Shown here piece by piece: positions 8,749 to 22,600 of a stretch of DNA of 64,000 nt. The stretch is from positions 62,001 to 126,000 of the forward strand of contig CAXKVV010002171.1 of the NCBI GenBank assembly GCA_964058805.1, in the 5' to 3' direction. The notes under the pieces are model-generated. The model saw nothing but the letters and a program-made list of their open reading frames with translations, was not told the origin of the DNA and searched no databases. A program made the position numbers and the translations under genes. The stretch is from Schoenoplectus triqueter. Its lineage: Eukaryota; Streptophyta; Magnoliopsida; Poales; Cyperaceae. Position 1 is the first letter of the stretch; each line of letters starts with the position of its first letter.

Positions 8749-11350
8749 CAAAACATGAAAACGGGACCCGACGCCCTCGGTACTGCCGAAAACGAGTCCG
8801 GGAGCGTAAAACTTGAAAATGGGACCCGATGCCCTCGGTACCGCCGAAACCGAGTCCCGGAGGGCAAAACATGAAAACGGGACCCGACGCCCTCGGTACC
8901 GCTGAAAATGATTCCGGGAGCGCAAAACATGAAAACGGGACTCGACGCCCTCTGTATCGCCGAAACCGAGTTCGGGCGCGCAAGACATGAAAACGGGACC
9001 CGACGCCCTCGGTACAGCCGAAATCGAGTCCGGGAGCGCATAACATGAAAACGGGTCTCGATGCCATCGTTACCGCCGAAAACGAGTCAGGGAGCGCAAA
9101 ACATGAAAACGGGACCCGACTCCCTCGTTACCGCCAAAACCGAGTCCGGGCGCGCAAAACATGAAAACGAGACCCGACGCCCTCGGCGCCGTCGAAACCG
9201 AGTCCAGGAGCGCAAGAAATGAAAACGGGACTCGACGCCCTCGGGACCGCCGAAACCGAATCCGGGTGCGCAAAACATGAAAACGGGACACGAATCCCTC
9301 GGTACCGCCGAAAATGAGTCCGGAAGCGCAAAACATGAAAACGAGACCCGACGCCGTCGGCGCCGCCGAAAACGATTCCGGGCGCGCAAAACATGAAAAC
9401 GGGTCTCGACTCCCTCGGTACCGCCGAAAATGAGTTCGGGCGCGCAAAACATGAAAACGAGACCCGACGCCCTCGGTACCGCCGAAACCGAGTCCGGGCG
9501 CGCAAAACATGAAAACGGGACGCGACGCACTCGGTACCGTCGAAACCAAGTCCGGGCGTGCAAAACGCGAAAACGTGACCCGACGCCCTCGGTAACGCCG
9601 AAAACGAGTTCGAGCGCCCAAATTAAGAAAACGAGATCCGACGCACTCGGTACCGACGAAATCGAGTCCGGGCACGCGAAACATGAAAACGGGACCCGAC
9701 GCCCTCGGTACCGTCGAAAACGAATCCTGGCGCGCAAAACATGAAAATGGGACCCGTCGCCCTCTGTACCTCCAAAAATGAGTCTGAGCGCCCAAAACAT
9801 GAAAACGGGACCCGACGCCCTCGGGGCCGTCGAAAACGTGTCCGAGAGCGCAAAACATGAAAACGGGTCGCGACGCCATCGGTACCGCCGAAAATGACTC
9901 GGGGAGCGCAAAAAATGAAAATGGGACCCGACGCCCTCGGTACCGCCGAATACGAGTCCGGGACCGCAAAACATGAAAACGGGACCCGACGCCCTCGGTA
10001 CCGCTGAAACCGAGTTCGGGCGCGCAAAACATGAAAACGGGACCAGACAGCCTCGGTACTGCCGAAACCGTGTTCGCGAGCGCAAAACATGAAAACGGGT
10101 CCCGACGCCATCGGTACCGCCGAAACCGAGTCCGGGACCGCAAAACATGAAAACGGGACACGACGCCCTCGGTACCGCTGAAACCGAGTTCGGGCGCGCA
10201 AAACATGAAAACGGGACCAGACAGCCTCGGTACTGCCGAAACCGTGTTCGCGAGCGCAAAACATGAAAACGGGTCCCGACGCCATCGGTACCGCCGAAAA
10301 CGAGTCGGGGAGCGCAAAACATGAAAACGGGACCCGACGCCCTCGGTACCGCCGAAATCGAGTCCGGGAGCGCAAGACATGAAAACGGGACTCGACGCCC
10401 TCGGGACCGCCGAAATCGAGTCCGGGCGCGCAAAACATGAAAACGAGAACCGACGTCGTCGGCGCCGCCGAAAACGAGTCCGGGAGAACAAAACATGAAA
10501 TCGAAACCCGACGCCCTCGGTACCGCCGAAATCGAGTCCGGGAGCGCAAGACATGAAAACGGGACTCGACGCCCTCGGGACCGCCGAAACCGAGTCCGGG
10601 CGCGCAAAACATGAAAACGAGAACCGACGTCGTCGGCGCCGCCGAAAACGAGTCCGGGCGCGCAAAACATGAAAACGAGACCCGACGCCCTCGGTACTGC
10701 CGAAACCGAGTCCGGGCGCGTAAAACATGAAAATGGGTCCCGACGCCCTCGGTACCGCCGAAACCGAGTCCGGGCGCGCAAAACATGCAAACAAGACGTG
10801 ACGCCCTCGGCGCCGCCGAAAACGAGTCCGAGAGCGCAAAACATGAAAACGTGTCTCGACGCCATCGGTACCGTCGAAAATGAGTCCGGGAGCGCAAAAT
10901 ATGAAAACGGGTCTCGATGCCATCGTTACCGCCGAAAACGAGTTAGGGAGCGCAAAACATTAAAACGGGACCCGACGCCCTCGTTACCGCCAAAACCGAG
11001 TCCGGGCGCGCAAAACATGAAAACGAGACCCGACGCCCTCGGCGCCGTCGAAACCGAGTCCAGGAGCGCAAGGCATGAAAACGGGACTCGACGCCCTCGG
11101 GACCGCCGAAACCGAGTCCGGGTGCGCAAAACATGAAAACGGGACACGAATCCCTCGGTACTGCCGAAAATGAGTCCGGAAGCGCAAGACATGAAAACGA
11201 GACCCGACGCCGTCGGCGCCGCCGAAAACGATTCCGGGCGCGCAAAACATGAAAACGGGTCTCGACTCCCTCGGTACCGCCGAAAACGAGTTCGAGCGCC
11301 CAAATTAAGAAAACGAGATACGACGCACTCGGTACCGACGAAATCGAGTC

Positions 11351-13670
11351 CGGGCACGCGAAACATGAAAAAGGGACCCGACGCCCTCGGTACCGTCGAA
11401 AACGAATCCTGGCGCGCAAAACATGAAAATGGGACCCGTCGCCCTCTGCACCTCCAAAAATGAGTATGAGCGTCCAAAACATGAAAACGGGACCCGACGC
11501 CCTCGGCGCCGCCGAAAACGTGTCCGAGAGCGCAAAACATGAAAACGGGTCGCGACGCCATCGGTACCGTCGAAAATGAGTCGGGGAGCGCAAAACATGA
11601 AAATGGGACTCGACGCCCTCGGTACCGCCGAATACGAGTCCGGGACAGCAAAAGATGAAAACGGGACCCGACGCCCTCGGTACCGCCGAAACCGAGTCCG
11701 GGCGCGCAAAACATGAAAACGGGACGCGACGCACTCGGTACCGTCGAAACCGAGTCCTCGCGTGCAAAACGTGAAAACGTGACCCGACGCCCTCGGTAAC
11801 GTCGAAAACGAGTTCGAGCGCCCAAATTAAGAAAACGAGATCCGACGCACTCGGTACCGACGAAATCGAGTCCGGGCACGCGAAACATGAAAACGGGACC
11901 CGACGCCCTCGGTACCGTCGAAAACTAATCCTGGCGTGCAAAACATGAAAATGGGACCCGTCGCCCTCTGTACCTCCAAAAATGAGTCTGAGCGCCCAAA
12001 ACATTAAAACGGGACCCGACGCCCTCGGCGCCGCCGAAAACGTGTCCGAGAGCGCAAAACATGAAAACGGGTCGCGACGCCATCGGTACCGTCGAAAATG
12101 AGTCGGGGAGCGCAAAACATGAAAATGGGACCCGACGCCCTCGGTACCGCCGAAACCGAGTTCGGGCGCGCAAAACATAAAAACGGGACCAGACAGCCTC
12201 GGTACTGCCGAAACCGTGTTCGCGAGCGCAAAACATGAAAACGGGTCCTGACGCCATCGGTACCGCCGAAAACGAGTCGGGGAGCGCAAAACATGAAAAC
12301 GGGACCCGACGACCTCGGTACCGCCGAAAACGAGTACGGGAGAACAAAACATGAAAACGAAACCCGACGCCCTTGGTACCACCGAAATCGAGTCCGGGAG
12401 CGTAAGACATGAAAACGGGACTCGACGCCCTCGGGACCGCCGAAACCGAGTCCGGGCGCGCAAAACATGAAAACGAGAACCGACGTCGTCGGCATCGCCG
12501 AAAACGAGTCCGGGCACGCGAAACATGAAAAAGGGACCCGACGCCCTCGGTACCGTCGAAAACGAATCCTGGCGCGCAAAACATGAAAATGGGACCCGTC
12601 GCCCTCTGCACCTCCAAAAATGAGTATGAGCGTCCAAAACATGAAAACGGGACCCGACGCCCTCGGCGCCGCCGAAAACGTGTCCGAGAGCGCAAAACAT
12701 GAAAACGGGTCGCGACGCCATCGGTACCGTCGAAAATGAGTCGGGGAGCGCAAAACATGAAAATGGGACTCGACGCCCTCGGTACCGCCGAATACGAGTC
12801 CGGGACAGCAAAAGATGAAAACGGGACCCGACGCCCTCGGTACCGCCGAAACCGAGTCCGGGCGCGCAAAACATGAAAACGGGACGCGACGCACTCGGTA
12901 CCGTCGAAACCGAGTCCTCGCGTGCAAAACGTGAAAACGTGACCCGACGCCCTCGGTAACGTCGAAAACGAGTTCGAGCGCCCAAATTAAGAAAACGAGA
13001 TCCGACGCACTCGGTACCGACGAAATCGAGTCCGGGCACGCGAAACATGAAAACGGGACCCGACGCCTTCGGTACCGTCGAAAACTAATCCTGGCGTGCA
13101 AAACATGAAAATGGGACCCGTCGCCCTCTGTACCTCCAAAAATGAGTCTGAGCGCCCAAAACATTAAAACGGGACCCGACGCCCTCGGCGCCGCCGAAAA
13201 CGTGTCCGAGAGCGCAAAACATGAAAACGGGTCGCGACGCCATCGGTACCGTCGAAAATGAGTCGGGGAGCGCAAAACATGAAAATGGGACCCGACGCCC
13301 TCGGTACCGCCGAAACCGAGTTCGGGCGCGCAAAACATAAAAACGGGACCAGACAGCCTCGGTACTGCCGAAACCGTGTTCGCGAGCGCAAAACATGAAA
13401 ACGGGTCCCGACGCCATCGGTACCGCCGAAAACGAGTCGGGGAGCGCAAAACATGAAAACGGGACCCGACGACCTCGGTACCGCCGAAAACGAGTACGGG
13501 AGAACAAAACATGAAAACGAAACCCGACGCCCTTGGTACCACCGAAATCGAGTCCGGGAGCGTAAGACATGAAAACGGGACTCGACGCCCTCGGGACCGC
13601 CGAAACCGAGTCCGGGCGCGCAAAACATGAAAACGAGAACCGACGTCGTCGGCATCGCCGAAAACGAGTC
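11351..13670 (+). repeat. 1,160-bp head-to-tail duplication (20 monomers)
   Basis: 11351-12510 and 12511-13670 match colinearly at a constant offset of 1,160 bp. The junction signature is the change from GGCATCGCCGAAAACGAGTC into GGGCACGCGAAACATG at about 12511. The shared private variant AAGGGACCCG near 11370 and 12530 confirms the pairing. It lies partly inside the first copy of the larger 6.6-kb duplication; the second 6.6-kb copy contains only the part downstream of 12960. Confidence 0.85.
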
Positions 13671-16600
13671 CGGGCGCGCAAAACATGAAAACGAGACCCG
13701 ACGCCCTCGGTACCGCCGAAACCGAGTCCGGGCGCGTAAAACATGAAAACGGGTCCCAACGCCCTCGGTACCGCCGAAACCGAGTGCGGGCGCGCAAAAC
13801 ATGCAAACAAGACGTGACGCCCTCGGCACCGCTGAAAACGACTCCGAGAGCGCAAAACATGAAAACGTGTCTCGACGCCATCGGTACCGTCGAAAATGAG
13901 TCGGGGAGCGCAAAACATGAAAACGAGACACGACGCCCTCGGTAACGCCGAAACAGGGTCCGGGCGCGCAAAACATGAAAGCCGGTCCCGACGCCCTCAG
14001 TACCGCCGAAAACGAGTTCGAGCGCCCAAATTAAGAAAACGAGACCCGACGCACTCGGTACCGCCGAAATCGAGTCCGGGCACGCAAAACATGAAAACGG
14101 GACCCGACGCACACGACTCCCACGGTACCACCGAAACCGGGTCCGGGCGCGCAAAACATGAAAACAGGTCCCGACGCCCTCGGTACCGCCGAAACCGAGT
14201 CCGGGCGCGCAAAATGTGAAAACGGGACCCGTCGCCCTCGGTTCCGCCGAAAACGAGTTCGAGCGCTCAAATTATGAAAACGAGACCCGACGCACTCGGT
14301 ACCGCCGAAATCGAGTCCGGGCACGCAAAACATGAAAACGGGACCCGACGCCCTCGGTACCGCCTAAAACGAGTCCGGGCGCGCAAAACATGAAAATGGG
14401 ACCCGTCGCCCTCTGTACCTCCAAAAATTAGTCCGGGCGCCGAAAACATGAAAACGGGACCAGACGCCCTCGGTACCGCCGAAAACGAGTCCGGGAGCGC
14501 AAAACATGAAAATGGGACTCGACGCCTTCGTGACCGCCGAAACCGAGTCTGGGAGCACAAAACATGAAAACGGGACACGACGCCCTCCGTACCGCCGAAA
14601 ATGAGTCCGGGCGCGCAAAACATGAAAACGGACCCGACGCCCTCGGTACCGCCGAAACCGAGTCCGGGCGCGCAAAACATGAAAACGAGACACGACTCCC
14701 TCGGTACCGCCGAAACCGAGTCCTGGCGTGTAAAACATGAAAACAGGTCTCGACGCCCTCGGTACCGCCGAAAACGAGTCCGGGAGCGCCAAACATGAAA
14801 ACGGGACCCGACGCCCTCGTTACCGCCGAAAACGAGTCCGTGAGCGCAAGACATGAAAACGGGACTTGACGCCGTCGGGACCGCCGAAACCGAGTCCGGG
14901 CGCGCAAAAGATGAAAACGGGACACGAATCCCTCGGTACCGCCGAAAATGAGTCCGGAAGCGCAAAACATGAAAACGAGACCCGACGCCGTCGGCGCCGC
15001 CGAAAACGATTCCGGGCGCGCAAAACATGAAAACGGGTCTCGACTCCCTCGGTACCGCCGAAAATGAGTTCGGGCGCGCAAAACATGAAAACGAGACCCG
15101 ACGCCCTCGGTACCGCCGAAACCGAGTCCGGGCGCGCAAAACATGAAAACGGGACGCGACGCACTCGGTACCGTCGAAACCGAGTCCGGGCGTGCAAAAC
15201 GTGAAAACGTGACCCGACGCCCTCGGTAACGCCGAAAACGAGTTCGAGCGCCCAAATTAAGAAAATGAGATCCGACGCACTCGGTACCGACGAAATCGAG
15301 TCCGGGCACGCGAAACATGAAAACGGGACCCGACGCCCTCGGTACCGTCGAAAATGAATCCTGGCGCGCAAAACATGAAAATGGGACCCGTCGCCCTCTG
15401 TACCTCCAAAAATGAGTCTGAGCGCCCAAAACTTGAAAACGGGACCCGACGCCCTCGGGGCCGTCGAAAACGTGTCCGAGAGCGCAAAACATGAAAACGG
15501 GTCGCGACGCCATCGGTACCGCCGAAAATGAGTCGGGGAGCGCAAAAAATGAAAATGGGACCCGACGCCCTCGGTACCGCCGAATACGAGTCCGGGACCG
15601 CAAAACATGAAAACGGGACCCGACGCCCTCGGTACCGCTGAAACCGAGTTCGGGCGCGCAAAACATGAAAACGGGACCAGACACCCTCGGTACTGCCGAA
15701 ACCGTGTTCGCGAGCGCAAAACATGAAAACGGGTCCCGACGCCATCGGTACCGCCGAAAATGAGTCGGGGAGCGCAAAACATGAAAATGGGACCCGACGC
15801 CCTCGGTACCGCCGAATACGAGTCCGGGACCGCAAAACATGAAAACGGGACCCGACGCCCTCGGTACCGCTGAAACCGAGTTCGGGCGCGCAAAACATGA
15901 AAACGGGACCAGACAGCCTCGGTACTGCCGAAACCGTGTTCGCGAGCGCAAAACTTGAAAACGGGTCCCGACGCCATCGGTACCGCCGAAAACGAGTCGG
16001 GGAGCGCAAAACATGAAAACTGGGCCCGACGCCCTCGGTACCGCCGAAATCGAGTCCGGGAGCGCAAGACATGAAAACGGGACTCGACGCCCTCGGGACC
16101 GCCGAAACCGAGTCCGGGCGCGCAAAACATGAAAACGAGAACCGACGTCGTCGGCGCCGCCGAAAACGAGTCCGGGCGCGCAAAACATGAAAATGAGACC
16201 CGACGCCCTCGGTACCGCCGAAACCGAGTCCGAGCGCGTAAAACATGAAAACGGGTCCCGACGCCCTCGGTACCGCCGAAACCGAGTCCGGGCGCGCAAA
16301 ACATGCAAACAAGACGTGACGCCCTCGGCGCCGCCGAAAACGAGTCCGAGAGCGCAAAACATGAAAACGTGTCTCGACGCCATCGGTACCGTCGAAAATG
16401 AGTCCGGGAGCGCAAAACATGAAAACGGGTCTCGATGCCATCGTTACCGCCGAAAACGAGTCAGGGAGCGCAAAACATGAAAACGGGACCCGACGCCCTC
16501 GTTACCGCCAAAACCGAGTCCGGACGCGCAAAACATGAAAACGAGACCCGACGCCCTCGGCGCCGTCGAAACCGAGTCCAGGAGCGCAAGACATGAAAAC

Positions 16601-19600
16601 GGGACTCGACGCCCTCGGGACCGCCGAAACCGAGTCCGGGTGCGCAAAACATGAAAACGGGACACGAATCCCTCGGTACCGCCGGAAATGAGTCCGGAAG
16701 CGCAAGACATGAAAACGAGACCCGACGCCGTCGGCGCCGCCGAAAACGATTCCGAGCGCGCAAAACATGAAAACGGGTCTCGACTCCCTCGGTACCGCCG
16801 AAAACGAGTTCGAGCGCCCAAATTAAGAAAACGAGATCCGACGCACTCGGTACCGACGAAATCGAGTCCGGGCACGCGAAACATGAAAACGGGACCCGAC
16901 GCCCTCGGTACCGTCGAAAACGAATCCTGGCGCGCAAAACATGAAAATGGGACCCGTCGCCCTCTGTACCTCCAAAAATGAGTCTGAGCGCCCAAAACAA
17001 GAAAACGGGACCCGACGCCCTCGGCGCCGCCGAAAACGTTTCCGAGAGCGCAAAACATGAAAACGGGTCGCGACGCCATCGGTACCGTCGAAAAGGAGTC
17101 GGGGAGCGCAAAACATGAAAATGGGACCCGACGCCCTCGGTACCGCCGAATACGAGTCCGGGACAGCAAAACATGAAAACGGGACCCGACGCCCTCGGTA
17201 CCGCCGAAACCGAGTCCGGGCGCGCAAAACATGAAAACGGGACGCGACGCACTCGGTACCGTCGAAACCGAGTCCTCGCGTGCAAAACGTGAAAACGTGA
17301 CCCGACGCCCTCGGTAACGTCGAAAACGAGTTCGAGCGCCCAAATTAAGAAAACGAGATCCGACGCACTCGGTACCGACGAAATCGAGTCCGGGCACGCG
17401 AAACATGAAAACGGGACCCGACGCCCTCGGTACCGTCGAAAACTAATCCTGGCGCGCAAAACATGAAAATGGGACCCGTCGCCCTCTGTACCTCCAAAAA
17501 TGAGTCTGAGCGCCCAAAACATTAAAACGGGACCCGACGCCCTCGGCGCCGCCGAAAACGTGTCCGAGAGCGCAAAACATGAAAACGGGTCGCGACGCCA
17601 TCGGTACCGTCGAAAATGAGTCGGGGAGCGCAAAACATGAAAATGGGACCCGACGCCCTCGGTACCGCCGAAACCGAGTTCGGGCGCGCAAAACATAAAA
17701 ACGGGACCAGACAGCCTCGGTACTGCCGAAACCGTGTTCGCGAGCGCAAAACATGAAAACGGGTCCCGACGCCATCGGTACCGCCGAAAACGAGTCGGGG
17801 AGCGCAAAACATGAAAACGGGACCCGACGACCTCGGTACCGCCGAAAACGAGTCCGGGAGAACAAAACATGAAAACGAAACCCGACGCCCTTAGTACCAC
17901 CGAAATCGAGTCCGGGAGCGTAAGACATGAAAACGGGACTCGACGCCCTCGGGACCGCCGAAACCGAGTCCGGGCGCGCAAAACATGAAAACGAGAACCG
18001 ACGTCGTCGGCACCGCCGAAAACTAGTCCGGGCGCGCAAAACATGAAAACGAGACCCGACGCCCTCGGTACCGCCGAAACCGAGTCCGGGCGCGTAAAAC
18101 ATGAAAACGGGTCCCGACGCCCTCGGTACCGCCGAAACCGAGTCCGGGCGCGCAAAACATGCAAACAAGACGTGACGCCCTCGGCGCTGCTGAAAACGAC
18201 TCCGAGAGCGCAAAACATGAAAACGTGTCTCGACGCCATCGGTACCGTCGAAAATGAGTCGGGGAGCGCAAAACATGAAAACGAGACACGACGCCCTCGG
18301 TAACGCCGAAACAGGGTCCGGGCGCGCAAAACATGAAAGCCGGTCCCGACGCCCTCAGTACCGCCGAAAACGAGTTCGAGCGCCCAAATTAAGAAAACGA
18401 GACCCGACGCACTCGGTACCGCCGAAATCGAGTCCGGGCACGCAAAACATGAAAACGGGACCCGACGCACACGACTCCCACGGTACCACCGAAACCGGGT
18501 CCGGGCGCGCAAAACATGAAAACAGGTCCCGACGCCCTCGGTACCGCCGAAACCGAGTCCGGGCGCGCAAAATGTGAAAACGGGACCCGTCGCCCTCGGT
18601 TCCGCCGAAAACGAGTTCGAGTGCTCAAATTATGAAAACGAGACCCGACGCACTCGGTACCGCCGAAATCGAGTCCGGGCACGCAAAACATGAAAACGGG
18701 ACCCGACGCCCTCGGTACCGCCTAAAACGAGTCCGGGCGCGCAAAACATGAAAATGGGACCCGTCGCCCTCTGTACCTCCAAAAATTAGTCCGGGCGCCG
18801 AAAACATGAAAACGGGACCAGACGCCCTCGGTACCGCCGAAAACGAGTCCGGGAGCGCAAAACATGAAAACGGGACTCGACGCCTTCGTGACCGCCGAAA
18901 CCGAGTCCGGGAGCGCAAAACATGAAAACGGGACACGACGCCCTTCGTACCGCCGAAAATGAGTCCGGGCGCGCAAAACATGAAAACGGACCCGACGCCC
19001 TCGGTACCGCCGAAACCGAGTCCGGGCGCGCAAAACATGAAAACGGGACACGACTCCCTCGGTACCGCCGAAACCGAGTCCTGGCGTGTAAAACATGAAA
19101 ACAGGTCTCGACGCCCTCGGTACCGCCGAAAACGAGTTCGGGAGCGCAAAACATGAAAACGGGACCCGACGCCCTCGGTACCGCCGAAAACGAGTTCGGG
19201 AGCGCCAAACATGAAAACGGGACCCGACGCCCTCGTTACCGCCGAAAACGAGTCCGGGAGCGCAAGACATGAAAACGGGACTTGACGCCCTCGGGACCGC
19301 CGAAACCGAGTCCGGGCGCGCAAAAGATGAAAACGGGACACGAATCACTCGGTACCGCCGAAAATGAGTCCGGAAGCGCAAAACATGAAAACGAGACCCG
19401 ACGCCGTCTGCGCCGCCGAAAACGAGTCCGGGTGCGCAAAACATGAAAACGGGTCTCGACTCCCTCGGTACCGCCGAAAATGAGTTCGGGCGCGCAAAAC
19501 ATGAAAACGGGACGCGACGCACTCGGTACCGCCGAACCAGAGTCCGGGCGCGCAAAACATGAAAACGGGACGCGACGCACTCGGTACCGTCGAAAACGAG

Positions 19601-22600
19601 TTCGAGCGCCCAAATTAAGAAAACGAGATCCGACGCACTCGGTACCGACGAAATCGAGTCCGGGCACGCGAAACATGAAAACGGGACCCGACGCCCTCGG
19701 TACCGTCGAAAACTAATCCTGGCGCGCAAAACATGAAAATGGGACCCGTCGCCCTCTGTACCTCCAAAAATGAGTCTGAGCGCCCAAAACATTAAAACGG
19801 GACCCGACGCCCTCGGCGCCGCCGAAAACGTGTCCGAGAGCGCAAAACATGAAAACGGGTCGCGACGCCATCGGTACCGTCGAAAATGAGTCGGGGAGCG
19901 CAAAACATGAAAATGGGACCCGACGCCCTCGGTACCGCCGAAACCGAGTTCGGGCGCGCAAAACATAAAAACGGGACCAGACAGCCTCGGTACTGCCGAA
20001 ACCGTGTTCGCGAGCGCAAAACATGAAAACGGGTCCCGACGCCATCGGTACCGCCGAAAACGAGTCGGGGAGCGCAAAACATGAAAACGGGACCCGACGA
20101 CCTCGGTACCGCCGAAAACGAGTACGGGAGAACAAAACATGAAAACGAAACCCGACGCCCTTGGTACCACCGAAATCGAGTCCGGGAGCGTAAGACATGA
20201 AAACGGGACTCGACGCCCTCGGGACCGCCGAAACCGAGTCCGGGCGCGCAAAACATGAAAACGAGAACCGACGTCGTCGGCATCGCCGAAAACGAGTCCG
20301 GGCGCGCAAAACATGAAAACGAGACCCGACGCCCTCGGTACCGCCGAAACCGAGTCCGGGCGCGTAAAACATGAAAACGGGTCCCAACGCCCTCGGTACC
20401 GCCGAAACCGAGTGCGGGCGCGCAAAACATGCAAACAAGACGTGACGCCCTCGGCACCGCTGAAAACGACTCCGAGAGCGCAAAACATGAAAACGTGTCT
20501 CGACGCCATCGGTACCGTCGAAAATGAGTCGGGGAGCGCAAAACATGAAAACGAGACACGACGCCCTCGGTAACGCCGAAACAGGGTCCGGGCGCGCAAA
20601 ACATGAAAGCCGGTCCCGACGCCCTCAGTACCGCCGAAAACGAGTTCGAGCGCCCAAATTAAGAAAACGAGACCCGACGCACTCGGTACCGCCGAAATCG
20701 AGTCCGGGCACGCAAAACATGAAAACGGGACCCGACGCACACGACTCCCACGGTACCACCGAAACCGGGTCCGGGCGCGCAAAACATGAAAACAGGTCCC
20801 GACGCCCTCGGTACCGCCGAAACCGAGTCCGGGCGCGCAAAATGTGAAAACGGGACCCGTCGCCCTCGGTTCCGCCGAAAACGAGTTCGAGCGCTCAAAT
20901 TATGAAAACGAGACCCGACGCACTCGGTACCGCCGAAATCGAGTCCGGGCACGCAAAACATGAAAACGGGACCCGACGCCCTCGGTACCGCCTAAAACGA
21001 GTCCGGGCGCGCAAAACATGAAAATGGGACCCGTCGCCCTCTGTACCTCCAAAAATTAGTCCGGGCGCCGAAAACATGAAAACGGGACCAGACGCCCTCG
21101 GTACCGCCGAAAATGAGTCCGGGCGCGCAAAACATGAAAACGGACCCGACGCCCTCGGTACCGCCGAAACCGAGTCCGGGCGCGCAAAACATGAAAACGA
21201 GACACGACTCCCTCGGTACCGCCGAAACCGAGTCCTGGCGTGTAAAACATGAAAACAGGTCTCGACGCCCTCGGTACCGCCGAAAACGAGTCCGGGAGCG
21301 CCAAACATGAAAACGGGACCCGACGCCCTCGTTACCGCCGAAAACGAGTCCGTGAGCGCAAGACATGAAAACGGGACTTGACGCCGTCGGGACCGCCGAA
21401 ACCGAGTCCGGGCGCGCAAAAGATGAAAACGGGACACGAATCCCTCGGTACCGCCGAAAATGAGTCCGGAAGCGCAAAACTTGAAAACGAGACCCGACGC
21501 CGTCGGCGCCGCCGAAAACGATTCCGGGCGCGCAAAACATGAAAACGGGTCTCGACTCCCTCGGTACCGCCGAAAATGAGTTCGGGCGCGCAAAACATGA
21601 AAACGAGACCCGACGCCCTCGGTACCGCCGAAACCGAGTCCGGTCGCGCAAAACATGAAAACGGGACGCGACGCACTCGGTACCGTCGAAACCGAGTCCG
21701 GGCGTGCAAAACGTGAAAACGTGACCCGACGCCCTCGGTAACGCCGAAAACGAGTTCGAGCGCCCAAATTAAGAAAATGAGATCCGACGCACTCGGTACC
21801 GACGAAATCGAGTCCGGGCACGCGAAACATGAAAACGGGACCCGACGCCCTCGGTACCGTCGAAAATGAATCCTGGCGCGCAAAACATGAAAATGGGACC
21901 CGTCGCCCTCTGTACCTCCAAAAATGAGTCTGAGCGCCCAAAACATGAAAACGGGACCCGACGCCCTCGGGGCCGTCGAAAACGTGTCCGAGAGCGCAAA
22001 ACATGAAAACGGGTCGCGACGCCATCGGTACCGCCGAAAATGAGTCGGGGAGCGCAAAAAATGAGAATGGGACCCGACGCCCTCGGTACCGCCGAATACG
22101 AGTCCGGGACCGCAAAACATGAAAACGGGACCCGACGCCCTCGGTACCGCTGAAACCGAGTTCGGGCGCGCAAAACATGAAAACGGGACCAGACACCCTC
22201 GGTACTGCCGAAACCGTGTTCGCGAGCGCAAAACATGAAAACGGGTCCCGACGCCATCGGTACCGCCGAAAATGAGTCGGGGAGCGCAAAACATGAAAAT
22301 GGGACCCGACGCCCTCGGTACCGCCGAATACGAGTCCGGGACCGCAAAACATGAAAACGGGACCCGACGCCCTCGGTACCGCTGAAACCGAGTTCGGGCG
22401 CGCAAAACATGAAAACGGGACCAGACAGCCTCGGTACTGCCGAAACCGTGTTCGCGAGCGCAAAACTTGAAAACGGGTCCCGACGCCATCGGTACCGCCG
22501 AAAACGAGTCGGGGAGCGCAAAACATGAAAACTGGGCCCGACGCCCTCGGTACCGCCGAAATCGAGTCCGGGAGCGCAAGACATGAAAACGGGACTCGAC

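Noticed and set aside
5443..8988. A 1,181-codon minus-strand open frame and dozens of similar Arg/Phe-rich frames as repeat-protein genes
   Set aside because: They arise from a stop-free 58-bp monomer read in cycling frames. Several frames are open over the same bases, they break at ordinary monomer variants, and I see no promoter, start context, domain or splice structure.
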